64,000 nt of DNA, from positions 1-64,000 of the forward strand of contig NZ_CP034759.1 in assembly GCF_004295665.1 (NCBI RefSeq), in the 5' to 3' direction. Positions 56,988 through 64,000 of the stretch are shown in pieces. Under the pieces are notes generated by a model, which was not told the DNA's origin, made no database searches, and was given only the letters and a program-made list of their open reading frames with translations. Position 1 is the first letter of the stretch. Every line of letters begins with the position of its first letter. The stretch comes from Litorilituus sediminis. GTDB lineage: Bacteria; Pseudomonadota; Gammaproteobacteria; Enterobacterales; Alteromonadaceae. Position numbers and translations under genes: made by a program.

Positions 56988-57617
56988 ATGAGTAAGAAAA
57001 AACACACGGTTAGTAGTCAACGCTGGTTAGACGAACACTTTGATGATGAATATGTTAAAAAGGCACAAAAGCTTGGTTTGCGCTCTCGTGCTGTTTTTAA
57101 AATTGAAGAAATTAACAATAAAGACAAATTGATCAAACCGGGTATGAAGGTGGTTGATTTAGGTGCTGCACCTGGCGGTTGGTCAGAATATGCCAGTAAA
57201 GTGGTTGGCGATAATGGCCAAGTGGTTGCCTGTGATATTTTACCTATGGATGCCATTGCCGGCGTTGACTTTCTTGAAGGTGATTTTCGCGAAGAAGCCG
57301 TGCTTGATGCCTTATTAACGCGTATTAATGGTAAAAATATTGATGTAGTTATGTCTGATATGGCCGCTAATATGACAGGGAATGAAAGTGCTGACTCAGC
57401 GCGCAGCATGTATTTAGTCGAGCTAGCATTAGATATGTGTAGTCATGTCTTAAAAGCTAATGGCGCATTTGTGGTGAAAGTCTTTCAAGGGGCGGGCTTT
57501 GAACAATATATGAAAGAAGTCAGGTCTGTATTTAAGACAGTTAAAACGCGAAAGCCAGAGTCATCAAGAGCGCGTTCTCGGGAAGTTTATTTGGTAGCGA
57601 CGGGTTACAAAGGCTAG
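56988..57617 (+). CDS. rlmE: 23S rRNA (uridine-2'-O)-methyltransferase RlmE
   Basis: A 209-residue SAM-dependent methyltransferase that modifies U2552 in the ribosomal A loop. The SAM loop is [13 protein letters not shown]. The K-D-K-E tetrad is present: Lys38 ([10 protein letters not shown]), Asp in [12 protein letters not shown], Lys in [11 protein letters not shown] and Glu in [13 protein letters not shown]. It lies upstream of ftsH, as in E. coli; a separate promoter match precedes ftsH. Confidence 0.97.
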   Translation: MSKKKHTVSSQRWLDEHFDDEYVKKAQKLGLRSRAVFKIEEINNKDKLIKPGMKVVDLGAAPGGWSEYASKVVGDNGQVVACDILPMDAIAGVDFLEGDFREEAVLDALLTRINGKNIDVVMSDMAANMTGNESADSARSMYLVELALDMCSHVLKANGAFVVKVFQGAGFEQYMKEVRSVFKTVKTRKPESSRARSREVYLVATGYKG

Positions 57618-57682
57618 CGTTGACTTAATTTGTAAGATGTAACTAGTTGTTAATAGCATCTAAAGTTAAATGGCGACAAGCC

Positions 57683-57711
57683 TTAAATTGTAGTAGATTA
57701 CACGCTATAAT
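57683..57711 (+). promoter_or_regulatory. Candidate sigma-70 promoter of ftsH
   Basis: TTAAAT (57683-57688), 17 bases, then a perfect TATAAT (57706-57711), 52 bases before the ftsH start. No sigma-32-type element was evident. Confidence 0.55.
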
Positions 57712-57763
57712 TTTAAATGTATTATTTATAAAAATTTTTTAAGTACCAAAAGAGGTCATTAAG

Positions 57764-59755
57764 TTGAGCGATATGGCAAAAAATCTTATTTTATGGTTAG
57801 TTATTGCGGTTGTTTTAATGAGCGTATTTCAGAGTTTTTCTCCAAATACTGCGAATGAACAACAAATGGACTATACACGCTTTATTCAGGATGTTCGCCA
57901 AGGACAAATTCGTGATGCCAGTGTAGATAGAAATGGTGTGATTACCGGTGAAAAGCGTAGTGGTGAAGCTTATACAACTGTAATTCCAGGTGGTTATGAT
58001 CGCGATTTGATTAATGATCTTGTTAAACAAGGTGTACGCGCTCAAGGTAAATTACCAGAAGAAACAAGTTTCTTAACAACGATTTTCGTTTCTTGGTTCC
58101 CAATGATCTTATTAATTGGTGTGTGGATTTTCTTCATGCGTCAAATGCAAGGCGGTGGCGGCAAAGGCGCAATGTCTTTCGGTAAAAGTAAAGCTCGCCA
58201 GTTAAACGAAGAACAAATTAAAACGACTTTTGCTGATGTTGCTGGCTGTGATGAAGCCAAAGAAGAAGTAGCAGAATTAGTTGATTATTTACGTGAACCA
58301 ACACGATTCCAAAAATTAGGTGGTCGTATTCCATCAGGTATTTTATTAGTGGGTCAACCGGGTACAGGTAAAACTTTATTAGCAAAAGCCATTGCTGGTG
58401 AAGCAAAAGTACCATTTTTTACCATCTCAGGTTCAGACTTTGTTGAAATGTTTGTTGGTGTGGGTGCATCACGTGTACGTGACATGTTTGACCAAGCGAA
58501 AAAATCAGCGCCATGTATTATCTTTATCGATGAGATTGATGCCGTAGGTCGCCAGCGTGGTGCAGGTTTAGGTGGTGGTCACGATGAGCGTGAGCAAACC
58601 TTAAACCAAATGTTAGTAGAGATGGATGGTTTTGAAGGTAATGAAGGCGTTATTGTTATTGCGGCAACTAACCGTCCTGACGTACTTGACCCTGCATTAC
58701 TTCGTCCGGGTCGTTTTGACCGTCAAGTTACCGTTGGTTTACCTGATATTCGTGGTCGTGAGCAAATCTTAAAAGTACATATGCGTAAAGTGCCTTTAGC
58801 AGATGATGTTAAAGCGACTGTTATTGCGCGCGGTACGCCAGGTTTCTCTGGTGCTGATTTAGCAAACTTAGTGAATGAAGCAGCATTATTTGCAGCCCGT
58901 ACCTCACGTCGTGTAGTGGGTATGGCTGAGTTTGATAAAGCAAAAGATAAGATCATGATGGGCTCAGAGCGTCGCACTATGGTGATGAGTGAGTCTGAAA
59001 AAGAAATGACGGCATACCATGAAGCAGGTCACGCTATTATTGGTCGTTTAGTGCCAGATCATGACCCAGTGTATAAAGTAAGTATTATTCCTCGTGGTCG
59101 TGCCCTAGGTGTGACTATGTATTTGCCAGAGCAAGATAGATTCAGCCATTCTAAACAGCATTTAGAAAGCAATATCTCATCACTTTATGGTGGTCGTATT
59201 GCTGAAGAAGTGATTTATGGTAGCGATAAAGTCTCTACTGGTGCTTCAAACGATATTGAACGTGCCACTAATATTGCTCGTAAGATGGTAACTCAGTGGG
59301 GTCTTTCAGAGAAAATGGGGCCAATGCTTTTTGCTGAAGAAGAAGGCGAAGTTTTCTTAGGCAGAACCTCTGCTAAATCATTGCATATGTCTGATGAGAC
59401 TGCTAAAGCCATTGATGATGAAATTAAAGACGTTATTGAGCGCAACTACAATAGAGCAGAAAAACTGATCAAAGATAACATGGACATTTTACATGCCATG
59501 AAAGATGCCTTAATGAAGTACGAGACCATTGATGCTCATCAGATTGATGACTTAATGGAGCGTAAAGAAGTTCGTGCCCCAGCAGATTGGGACGATAAAG
59601 GTAATAGCTCAAGTTCAAATACTAGCTCTGGTGGCGCTGCATCTAAGGAAGAAGATGAAGATTTAGCGGCGAAAGATAGCGCTTCTAAAGCTGAATCTGA
59701 TGATGCGGTTAAGCCTGACTTATCAGAGCCAAAAGGTGATGGTTCAACAAGCTAA
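57764..59755 (+). CDS. ftsH: ATP-dependent zinc metalloprotease FtsH
   Basis: A 663-residue inner-membrane AAA+ protease for quality control and for turnover of short-lived regulators. Two membrane helices (~8-22 and ~106-124) flank a periplasmic domain. The AAA+ domain has Walker A GQPGTGKT and Walker B IIFIDEID; the zinc site is HEAGH. The start TTG-AGC-GAT-ATG is the same arrangement as in E. coli, with AGAGG 8 bases before the TTG; ATG 57773 is the alternative. The C-terminal tail (~50 residues, Ser/Asp/Glu-rich) is long and low in complexity. Confidence 0.97.
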   Translation: MSDMAKNLILWLVIAVVLMSVFQSFSPNTANEQQMDYTRFIQDVRQGQIRDASVDRNGVITGEKRSGEAYTTVIPGGYDRDLINDLVKQGVRAQGKLPEETSFLTTIFVSWFPMILLIGVWIFFMRQMQGGGGKGAMSFGKSKARQLNEEQIKTTFADVAGCDEAKEEVAELVDYLREPTRFQKLGGRIPSGILLVGQPGTGKTLLAKAIAGEAKVPFFTISGSDFVEMFVGVGASRVRDMFDQAKKSAPCIIFIDEIDAVGRQRGAGLGGGHDEREQTLNQMLVEMDGFEGNEGVIVIAATNRPDVLDPALLRPGRFDRQVTVGLPDIRGREQILKVHMRKVPLADDVKATVIARGTPGFSGADLANLVNEAALFAARTSRRVVGMAEFDKAKDKIMMGSERRTMVMSESEKEMTAYHEAGHAIIGRLVPDHDPVYKVSIIPRGRALGVTMYLPEQDRFSHSKQHLESNISSLYGGRIAEEVIYGSDKVSTGASNDIERATNIARKMVTQWGLSEKMGPMLFAEEEGEVFLGRTSAKSLHMSDETAKAIDDEIKDVIERNYNRAEKLIKDNMDILHAMKDALMKYETIDAHQIDDLMERKEVRAPADWDDKGNSSSSNTSSGGAASKEEDEDLAAKDSASKAESDDAVKPDLSEPKGDGSTS

Positions 59756-59777
59756 ACATCACCTAGCGCAATAATCA

Positions 59778-59815
59778 AAAGCCTCCATGTTATTAACATC
59801 GAGGCTTTATTTTTT
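59778..59815 (+). terminator. Intrinsic terminator of ftsH
   Basis: The stem AAAGCCTC/GAGGCTTT has a 15-base loop that contains a second inverted pair (ATGTTA/TAACAT), followed by ATTTTTT. Confidence 0.75.
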
Positions 59816-59839
59816 AGTTAAAAAAGAGAAAACAACGCC

Positions 59840-60676
59840 TTGTCTGTTCCAATAATCAAATCACTGCAAAGTAAAGATGCCCCCGTTCATGTGATGGGTA
59901 TTTTAAATGTTACGCCTGATTCTTTTTCTGATGGTGGCAAGTTCAATCGAGTTGATGCTGCGCTTGAGCAAGCTGAATTAATGATAGCCCACGGCGCAAC
60001 TATTATTGATATCGGTGGTGAATCGACCAGACCCGGCGCAAAAGAAGTGACTGAGCAAGATGAACTAGCACGAGTAATTCCGCTATTAAAAGCCATTAAA
60101 TCACGTTTTGATATCTGTGTGTCTATTGATACCAGTAAAGCTGCGGTTATGGCTGAGTCAATAGCGCAAGGGGCAGATATTATTAATGATGTGCGAGCAT
60201 TGCAAAATCAGGGCTGTATTGAAGCGGTAGCGCAAAGTGATGTGCCTGTGTGTTTGATGCATATGCAAGGCTTACCTCGCACCATGCAAGAAAATCCGCA
60301 CTATGATGATGTTATTAATGATATCATGGCGTTTTTCAAGCAGCGTATTGACGTTTGTGAGCAAGCAGGTATTGGCAAAGATAGGTTGATACTTGATCCC
60401 GGTTTTGGCTTTGGTAAAACGCTACAACAGAATTATCAATTGCTGGCTAATTTAAGTAAATTTTCAAGCTTAGGTTTACCAATACTGTCTGGTACATCGA
60501 GAAAGTCGATGATAGGTAATTTACTTGAACGTGAAGTAAACGAGCGTTTAGCCGGCAGTTTAACCACGGCAGTTTTGGCGGCACAGCAAGGAGCAAAAAT
60601 AATTAGAGTACATGATGTACAAGAAACAGTAGATGCCTTGAAAGTTTTATCTACAACGAATCAATATCAAAACTAG
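59840..60676 (+). CDS. folP: Dihydropteroate synthase (TTG start)
   Basis: A 278-residue TIM-barrel enzyme joining p-aminobenzoate to the pterin in folate synthesis; it is the sulfonamide target. The signatures HVMGILNVTPDSFSDGG and IIDIGGESTRPGA, the Lys/Arg loop SGTSRKSMIG and the ending IIRVHDVQETVDAL are complete. The only start that gives a full N-terminus is the TTG at 59840; the ribosome site is weak (aagagaa). A terminator separates it from ftsH, and glmM follows, as in E. coli. Confidence 0.95.
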   Translation: MSVPIIKSLQSKDAPVHVMGILNVTPDSFSDGGKFNRVDAALEQAELMIAHGATIIDIGGESTRPGAKEVTEQDELARVIPLLKAIKSRFDICVSIDTSKAAVMAESIAQGADIINDVRALQNQGCIEAVAQSDVPVCLMHMQGLPRTMQENPHYDDVINDIMAFFKQRIDVCEQAGIGKDRLILDPGFGFGKTLQQNYQLLANLSKFSSLGLPILSGTSRKSMIGNLLEREVNERLAGSLTTAVLAAQQGAKIIRVHDVQETVDALKVLSTTNQYQN

Positions 60677-60771
60677 TGTTATTAATGCTAGTTAAAAGAA
60701 TTAATCACTTATTTGTCGTTTTGCCTTCTTAATTAAGGCGACAGTAAAGTGCAACGAAATGAGGAAATATA

Positions 60772-62109
60772 ATGTCAAATCGTAAATATTTTGGTACCGA
60801 TGGTGTGCGCGGTTTAGTTGGTCAATACCCAATTACGCCTGAGTTTGTTATGAAGTTAGGTTACGCGGCAGGTAAAGTGCTTGCTGCCCAAGGAACAAAA
60901 AAGGTATTGATAGGTAAAGATACCCGTATTTCAGGTTATATGCTTGAATCTGCACTAGAAGCGGGCTTTTCAGCAGCCGGTGTTGATATTGGTTTATTAG
61001 GCCCTATGCCAACACCAGGTATTGCTTATTTAACAAAAACATTTCGTGCTGAAGCAGGCATTGTTATTAGCGCATCACATAACCCGTTTTACGATAATGG
61101 TATTAAGTTTTTCTCTCAAGATGGGCAAAAGTTACCTGATGAAGTTGAGTTAGCCATTGAAGCAGAGCTTGATCAAGCCATGGGCTGTGTTGAATCTGCC
61201 AAGCTAGGTAAAGCTACACGTATTAATGATGCGGCAGGGCGTTATATTGAATTTTGTAAAAGTAACTTCCCAAGCCAATTATCTCTGCAAGGTCTAAATA
61301 TTGTTGTTGATTGTGCGCATGGTGCAACCTATCACATTGCACCGAATGTCTTTAGAGAGTTAGGCGCTAATGTTATTGAATTAGCAACAGCGCCAAATGG
61401 TACCAATATCAATGATGGCTGTGGTGCAACTTCTATGGATATGATCAGTAAAGCTGTGGTTGAGCATAACGCTAATTTAGGTATCGCCCTTGATGGTGAC
61501 GGTGATCGCCTAATGATGGTTGATCACACAGGCCATGTTATTGATGGCGATGAAGCCGTGTATATTATCGCTTGTAATGACTTAAAATCAGGCACCTTAG
61601 AAGGTGGTGTAGTTGGCACCTTGATGAGTAATATGGGCTTAGAACTCGCACTTGCTGAGCTAGATATTCCATTTGCTCGCAGTAAAGTGGGTGACAGATA
61701 TGTTATGGAAATGCTAGGTGAAAAAGGTTGGCAGCTTGGCGCTGAAAACTCAGGTCATATTATTAACCTAAATCACACATCAACGGGCGACGGTATTATT
61801 GCGGCACTTAATGTATTAACTGCGGTATGTCAGCATAACAAATCATTGTTCGAACTTCGCCAAGGTATGACTATGCTGCCACAAGTTTTAGTCAATGTGC
61901 GCTTTGCAGGCGATAGCGACCCGCTTAATAATGAGCAAGTATTAGCGGAAGTAGAAAAAGTAAATGGTCAATTATCAGGCCGTGGTCGGGTATTACTGAG
62001 AAAGTCTGGTACTGAGCCATTAATTCGCGTTATGGTGGAAGGCCCTGAGCAAGAAGAAGTGACCGCATTAGCAAATCAAATTGCTGATGTAGTAAAGCAA
62101 GTAAGCTAA
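60772..62109 (+). CDS. glmM: Phosphoglucosamine mutase
   Basis: A 445-residue enzyme converting glucosamine-6-phosphate to glucosamine-1-phosphate for UDP-GlcNAc and the cell wall. The phosphoserine is Ser102 in [16 protein letters not shown]. The metal loop [11 protein letters not shown] and the sugar-binding GAENSGH are present. GAGG lies before the ATG. It keeps its usual place after folP. Confidence 0.97.
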   Translation: MSNRKYFGTDGVRGLVGQYPITPEFVMKLGYAAGKVLAAQGTKKVLIGKDTRISGYMLESALEAGFSAAGVDIGLLGPMPTPGIAYLTKTFRAEAGIVISASHNPFYDNGIKFFSQDGQKLPDEVELAIEAELDQAMGCVESAKLGKATRINDAAGRYIEFCKSNFPSQLSLQGLNIVVDCAHGATYHIAPNVFRELGANVIELATAPNGTNINDGCGATSMDMISKAVVEHNANLGIALDGDGDRLMMVDHTGHVIDGDEAVYIIACNDLKSGTLEGGVVGTLMSNMGLELALAELDIPFARSKVGDRYVMEMLGEKGWQLGAENSGHIINLNHTSTGDGIIAALNVLTAVCQHNKSLFELRQGMTMLPQVLVNVRFAGDSDPLNNEQVLAEVEKVNGQLSGRGRVLLRKSGTEPLIRVMVEGPEQEEVTALANQIADVVKQVS

Positions 62110-62262
62110 AAAGCTAGACTTCTTCATAGTTTACTTACTTTTACGCCAGTTCGAGTAAAAAGCGAGCAAATGGCAAAAGATATCTTGTTATTTACTTGTA
62201 TCTTTTGCTCAGGTTAGTTAATATCTCGCGGCTTCATTTTAGCAATGAACCGAGGAAGAAAA

Positions 62263-63033
62263 ATGACAAGACGAGCAATTGTTGCCGCTAATTGGAAAAT
62301 GAACGGTAATTTAACTTTAGTTAATGACATGGTAACAGGGTTTTCTGATATCTCATTAGCTGAGAATGTTGATGTTGTGATCTGTCCAAGCTTTCCTTAT
62401 TTATCAGAGTTTTCACGTGCTGTTGAAGCAAAGCAATTGCCAAGTAATGTTTATCTTGGTAGCCAAAATGTAAGTGAACAGCAAAGTGGCGCATTTACGG
62501 GAGAAGTTTCAACAAGTATGTTGAAAGAGTTCTCGGTAAGTTATGTTATAGTTGGACACTCTGAACGTAGAAGTTTATATAAAGAAACCTCTACTTTAGT
62601 TGCTCATAAAGTTAAAGCTGCGCTTGAAGCAGGGGTAACACCAATTTTATGTATTGGTGAAAGCGAAAGTGAACGAGCAACTGAGCAAACAGAAACTGTG
62701 CTTGCCTCGCAATTACAACCGGTAATTGATGAAGTAGGCATTGAAGCGTTTGCTAATTTAGTTGTAGCCTATGAGCCAGTGTGGGCGATAGGTACAGGTA
62801 AAACTGCTTCAAGCGAAATGGCGCAAGAAACTCATCAGTTTATTCGCCAATTTTTAGCACAAAGTAATGAAGAAGTTGCAGCTAAGGTGCCGTTACTATA
62901 CGGTGGTAGCGTTAATGCAACTAACAGTGAAGAATTATTCGCACAAGCTGATATAGACGGTGGTTTAATCGGCGGTGCAAGTTTAAAGGTTGAGCAATTT
63001 AAAGCAATTTGCTTAGCAGCTAAAGGAAAATAG
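62263..63033 (+). CDS. tpiA: Triosephosphate isomerase
   Basis: A 256-residue TIM-barrel enzyme of glycolysis. The catalytic residues are Lys12 in ANWKMNG, His in VGHSERR and Glu in AYEPVWAIGTGK, with the phosphate loop LYGGSVN. I chose the ATG at 62263 because GAGGA lies 7 bases before it; the ATG at 62245 would add six residues. secG follows after 2 bases. Confidence 0.97.
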   Translation: MTRRAIVAANWKMNGNLTLVNDMVTGFSDISLAENVDVVICPSFPYLSEFSRAVEAKQLPSNVYLGSQNVSEQQSGAFTGEVSTSMLKEFSVSYVIVGHSERRSLYKETSTLVAHKVKAALEAGVTPILCIGESESERATEQTETVLASQLQPVIDEVGIEAFANLVVAYEPVWAIGTGKTASSEMAQETHQFIRQFLAQSNEEVAAKVPLLYGGSVNATNSEELFAQADIDGGLIGGASLKVEQFKAICLAAKGK

Positions 63034-63035
63034 AA

Positions 63036-63422
63036 ATGTTGTATCAAGTTTTAATTATCGCTTACGTATTAATTGCGTTAGCCCTTATTGGTTTAGTATT
63101 AATCCAACAAGGTAAAGGTGCTGATATGGGCGCATCATTTGGTGCAGGTTCATCAGCTACAGTATTTGGTTCAAGTGGTTCGGGTAACTTCTTAACCAAA
63201 GCAACAACTTACCTAGCGATTGCGTTTTTTGCGATTAGCTTAATTTTAGGTAACTTAACCGCTAACCGTACTAAAGCGGTTGATGAGTGGAACAACTTAA
63301 GCGCGCCAACGACTGAAGCGGTTGATGCTATCCCTAGCGAAAGCGTAGAGCCTAAAAATAGTGATGTACCTGGCTCTGGTGACACAGCTAAGAAAGAAGA
63401 AAACAGCGAAGTACCAAACTAA
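63036..63422 (+). CDS. secG: Protein translocase subunit SecG
   Basis: A 128-residue membrane protein of the SecYEG channel with two hydrophobic helices (~3-22 and ~55-74), the conserved QQGKGADMGASFGAGSSATVFGSSGSGNFLT between them and a polar, acidic C-terminal tail. It is coupled to tpiA and followed 21 bases later by tRNA-Leu, the same order as E. coli secG-leuU. Confidence 0.97.
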   Translation: MLYQVLIIAYVLIALALIGLVLIQQGKGADMGASFGAGSSATVFGSSGSGNFLTKATTYLAIAFFAISLILGNLTANRTKAVDEWNNLSAPTTEAVDAIPSESVEPKNSDVPGSGDTAKKEENSEVPN

Positions 63423-63443
63423 GATACGCTGAAAAATAGTTAT

Positions 63444-63529
63444 GCGGATGTGGCGGAATTGGTAGACGCGCCATCTTGAGGGGGTGGTGAGCTATGCTCG
63501 TGTGGGTTCAAGTCCCACCATCCGCACCA
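63444..63529 (+). tRNA. leuU: tRNA-Leu (anticodon GAG)
   Basis: An 86-base tRNA with encoded CCA. The acceptor stem is GCGGATG/CATCCGC, the D-arm contains GGCGGAATTGGTAGACGC, the anticodon stem-loop is CCATC-TTGAGGG-GGTGG (anticodon GAG), a long class II variable arm follows and the T-arm is GTGGGTTCAAGTCCCAC. It reads CTC/CTT leucine codons. E. coli leuU lies at the same place after secG. Confidence 0.97.
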
Positions 63530-63947
63530 CTTATAAACAAAGGGTTGTAGAGATACAGCCCTTTTTTATTGCTAATTTTCCTGAAAAACGTCCCATTTCC
63601 GTCCCATAATACAATATTGGCTATTTCAAATAAGCAGTATCAGTAAATATGAAAGGTTATAGCCATCACTCTTGACCTCACAAATCAGTTCAAGCTTTTA
63701 TCTAAGCTGTAAACACATCCTTGATGATTTGCAGCCAAACAGAATATCCTGTTCTGTTGCTCAGCCTAACCAAGCTGCGTGCTTGTTGCACTTAAAACGC
63801 CTGATTTGACATTTTGGTTGAAAACTTGCTCAGTAGAGTAGGGAGTGAAATAACAAGAAGCTTGATTACACTTGGCTAAATCATTTACTACACTTTAATG
63901 CGAGTATTATAGTAATGTAGAGCTACAGTTCATGATCAGGGTTGTAT
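63530..63947. other. Non-coding region downstream of tRNA-Leu, possible integration junction
   Basis: About 420 bp with no gene. It holds a terminator (63539-63568) and a direct repeat of GTCCCA 11 bases apart (63589-63605), and is otherwise unstructured AT-rich DNA. The expected rimP-nusA-infB genes do not begin here, so a foreign segment may be inserted after the tRNA. Confidence 0.45.
63539..63568 (+). terminator. Terminator after tRNA-Leu
   Basis: The 11-bp stem AAAGGGTTGTA/TACAGCCCTTT has one mismatch (G-T) and a GAGA loop, followed by a T-run. Confidence 0.8.
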
Positions 63948-64000
63948 ATGGAAAATAATGGCAGCTATTTGGAAAAAGAACTTTATCAATTAATCAAAAC
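63948..64000 (+). CDS. 5' end of a probable PAS-domain signalling protein (runs off the window)
   Basis: Only 17 codons are visible, starting at the ATG at 63948: MENNGSYLEKELYQLIK. From memory, LEKELYxLI at the very N-terminus is a common start of PAS-domain sensor kinases or diguanylate cyclases in marine gammaproteobacteria. The call is tentative because no domain is visible yet, and the ribosome site is weak. Confidence 0.4.
   Translation, partial: MENNGSYLEKELYQLIK

Noticed and set aside
62162..62212. Stem GCAAAAGATA/TATCTTTTGC between glmM and tpiA as a terminator
   Set aside because: It has a 16-base loop and no T-run, so a terminator role is not supported.

Overview
The window reads as a chromosomal segment of a marine gammaproteobacterium of the order Alteromonadales, most like the Colwelliaceae (Colwellia/Thalassotalea type). 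I infer this from AT-rich, gene-dense sequence and from protein and gene-order resemblance that I recall (NhaD, FadR plus PsrA, MotY, ZipA, methionine gamma-lyase, DUF3392). No alignment was run. About 50 protein genes and one tRNA are supported. Nearly all are core genes in conserved neighbourhoods.

Layout. 1-2044: 3' part of an AraC-type regulator gene, ending inside a MITE-like element (818-1967) that is itself interrupted by a complete IS5-family insertion sequence (about 1004-1887). 2045-3426: rbgA/ylqF GTPase and a HIT protein. 3542-6692: methionine gamma-lyase divergent from a TyrR/PhhR-type regulator, with a good sigma-54 promoter match in between. 6753-10238: an unusual protein kinase and a diguanylate cyclase. 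10330-12321: lipoate operon ybeD-lipB-lipA. 12557-14389: M2 peptidase lipoprotein. 14390-15102: non-coding stretch with two minus-strand terminators and candidate small RNAs. 15103-23819: fatty-acid and stress block: psrA, dsbB, nhaD, fadR, and the prkA(yeaG)-yeaH-spoVR(ycgB) operon; fadR, ycgB and dsbB are also neighbours in E. coli, where NhaB takes the place of NhaD. 24195-28019: sodB, grxD, 2-Cys peroxiredoxin, rnt and motY (with a sigma-28 promoter match). 28176-31805: two tandem paralogous diguanylate cyclases. 31942-34602: small orphan genes, a GNAT acetyltransferase and cysZ. 34779-38467: zipA, ligA, DUF3392. 38492-42506: a membrane protein, an NhaC-type antiporter, fklB, an NTF2-like protein and dapB. 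42827-47800: carA, carB, greA. 47953-49632: a fourth diguanylate cyclase. 49633-50173: a MITE-like repeat. 50174-52285: mscS divergent from an SPFH-protein/ribbon-helix-helix operon. 52430-54059: an IS1182-family element flanked by a 34-bp direct repeat of a terminator hairpin. 54127-56124: secreted subtilase. 56603-63529: yhbY, rlmE, ftsH, folP, glmM, tpiA, secG and tRNA-Leu(GAG), in the order familiar from E. coli. Downstream of the tRNA the usual rimP-nusA-infB genes are not seen; a PAS-like signalling gene begins at the window edge, so the tRNA may mark an integration junction.

Themes. All four complete diguanylate cyclases keep GGEEF and an RxxD inhibitory site. Two fatty-acid regulators (PsrA, FadR) lie 3 kb apart, each with a plausible operator. 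The best candidates for something under-described are the SPFH/RHH operon, with tandem 8-bp palindromes spaced 11 bp over its probable transcription start; the TyrR-like activator with an intact GAFTGA loop next to a sigma-54 promoter; the tandem small-RNA candidates near 14.5-14.8 kb; and the kinase with an unrecognised C-terminal half. No CRISPR array, complete prophage or recognisable defence system was seen.
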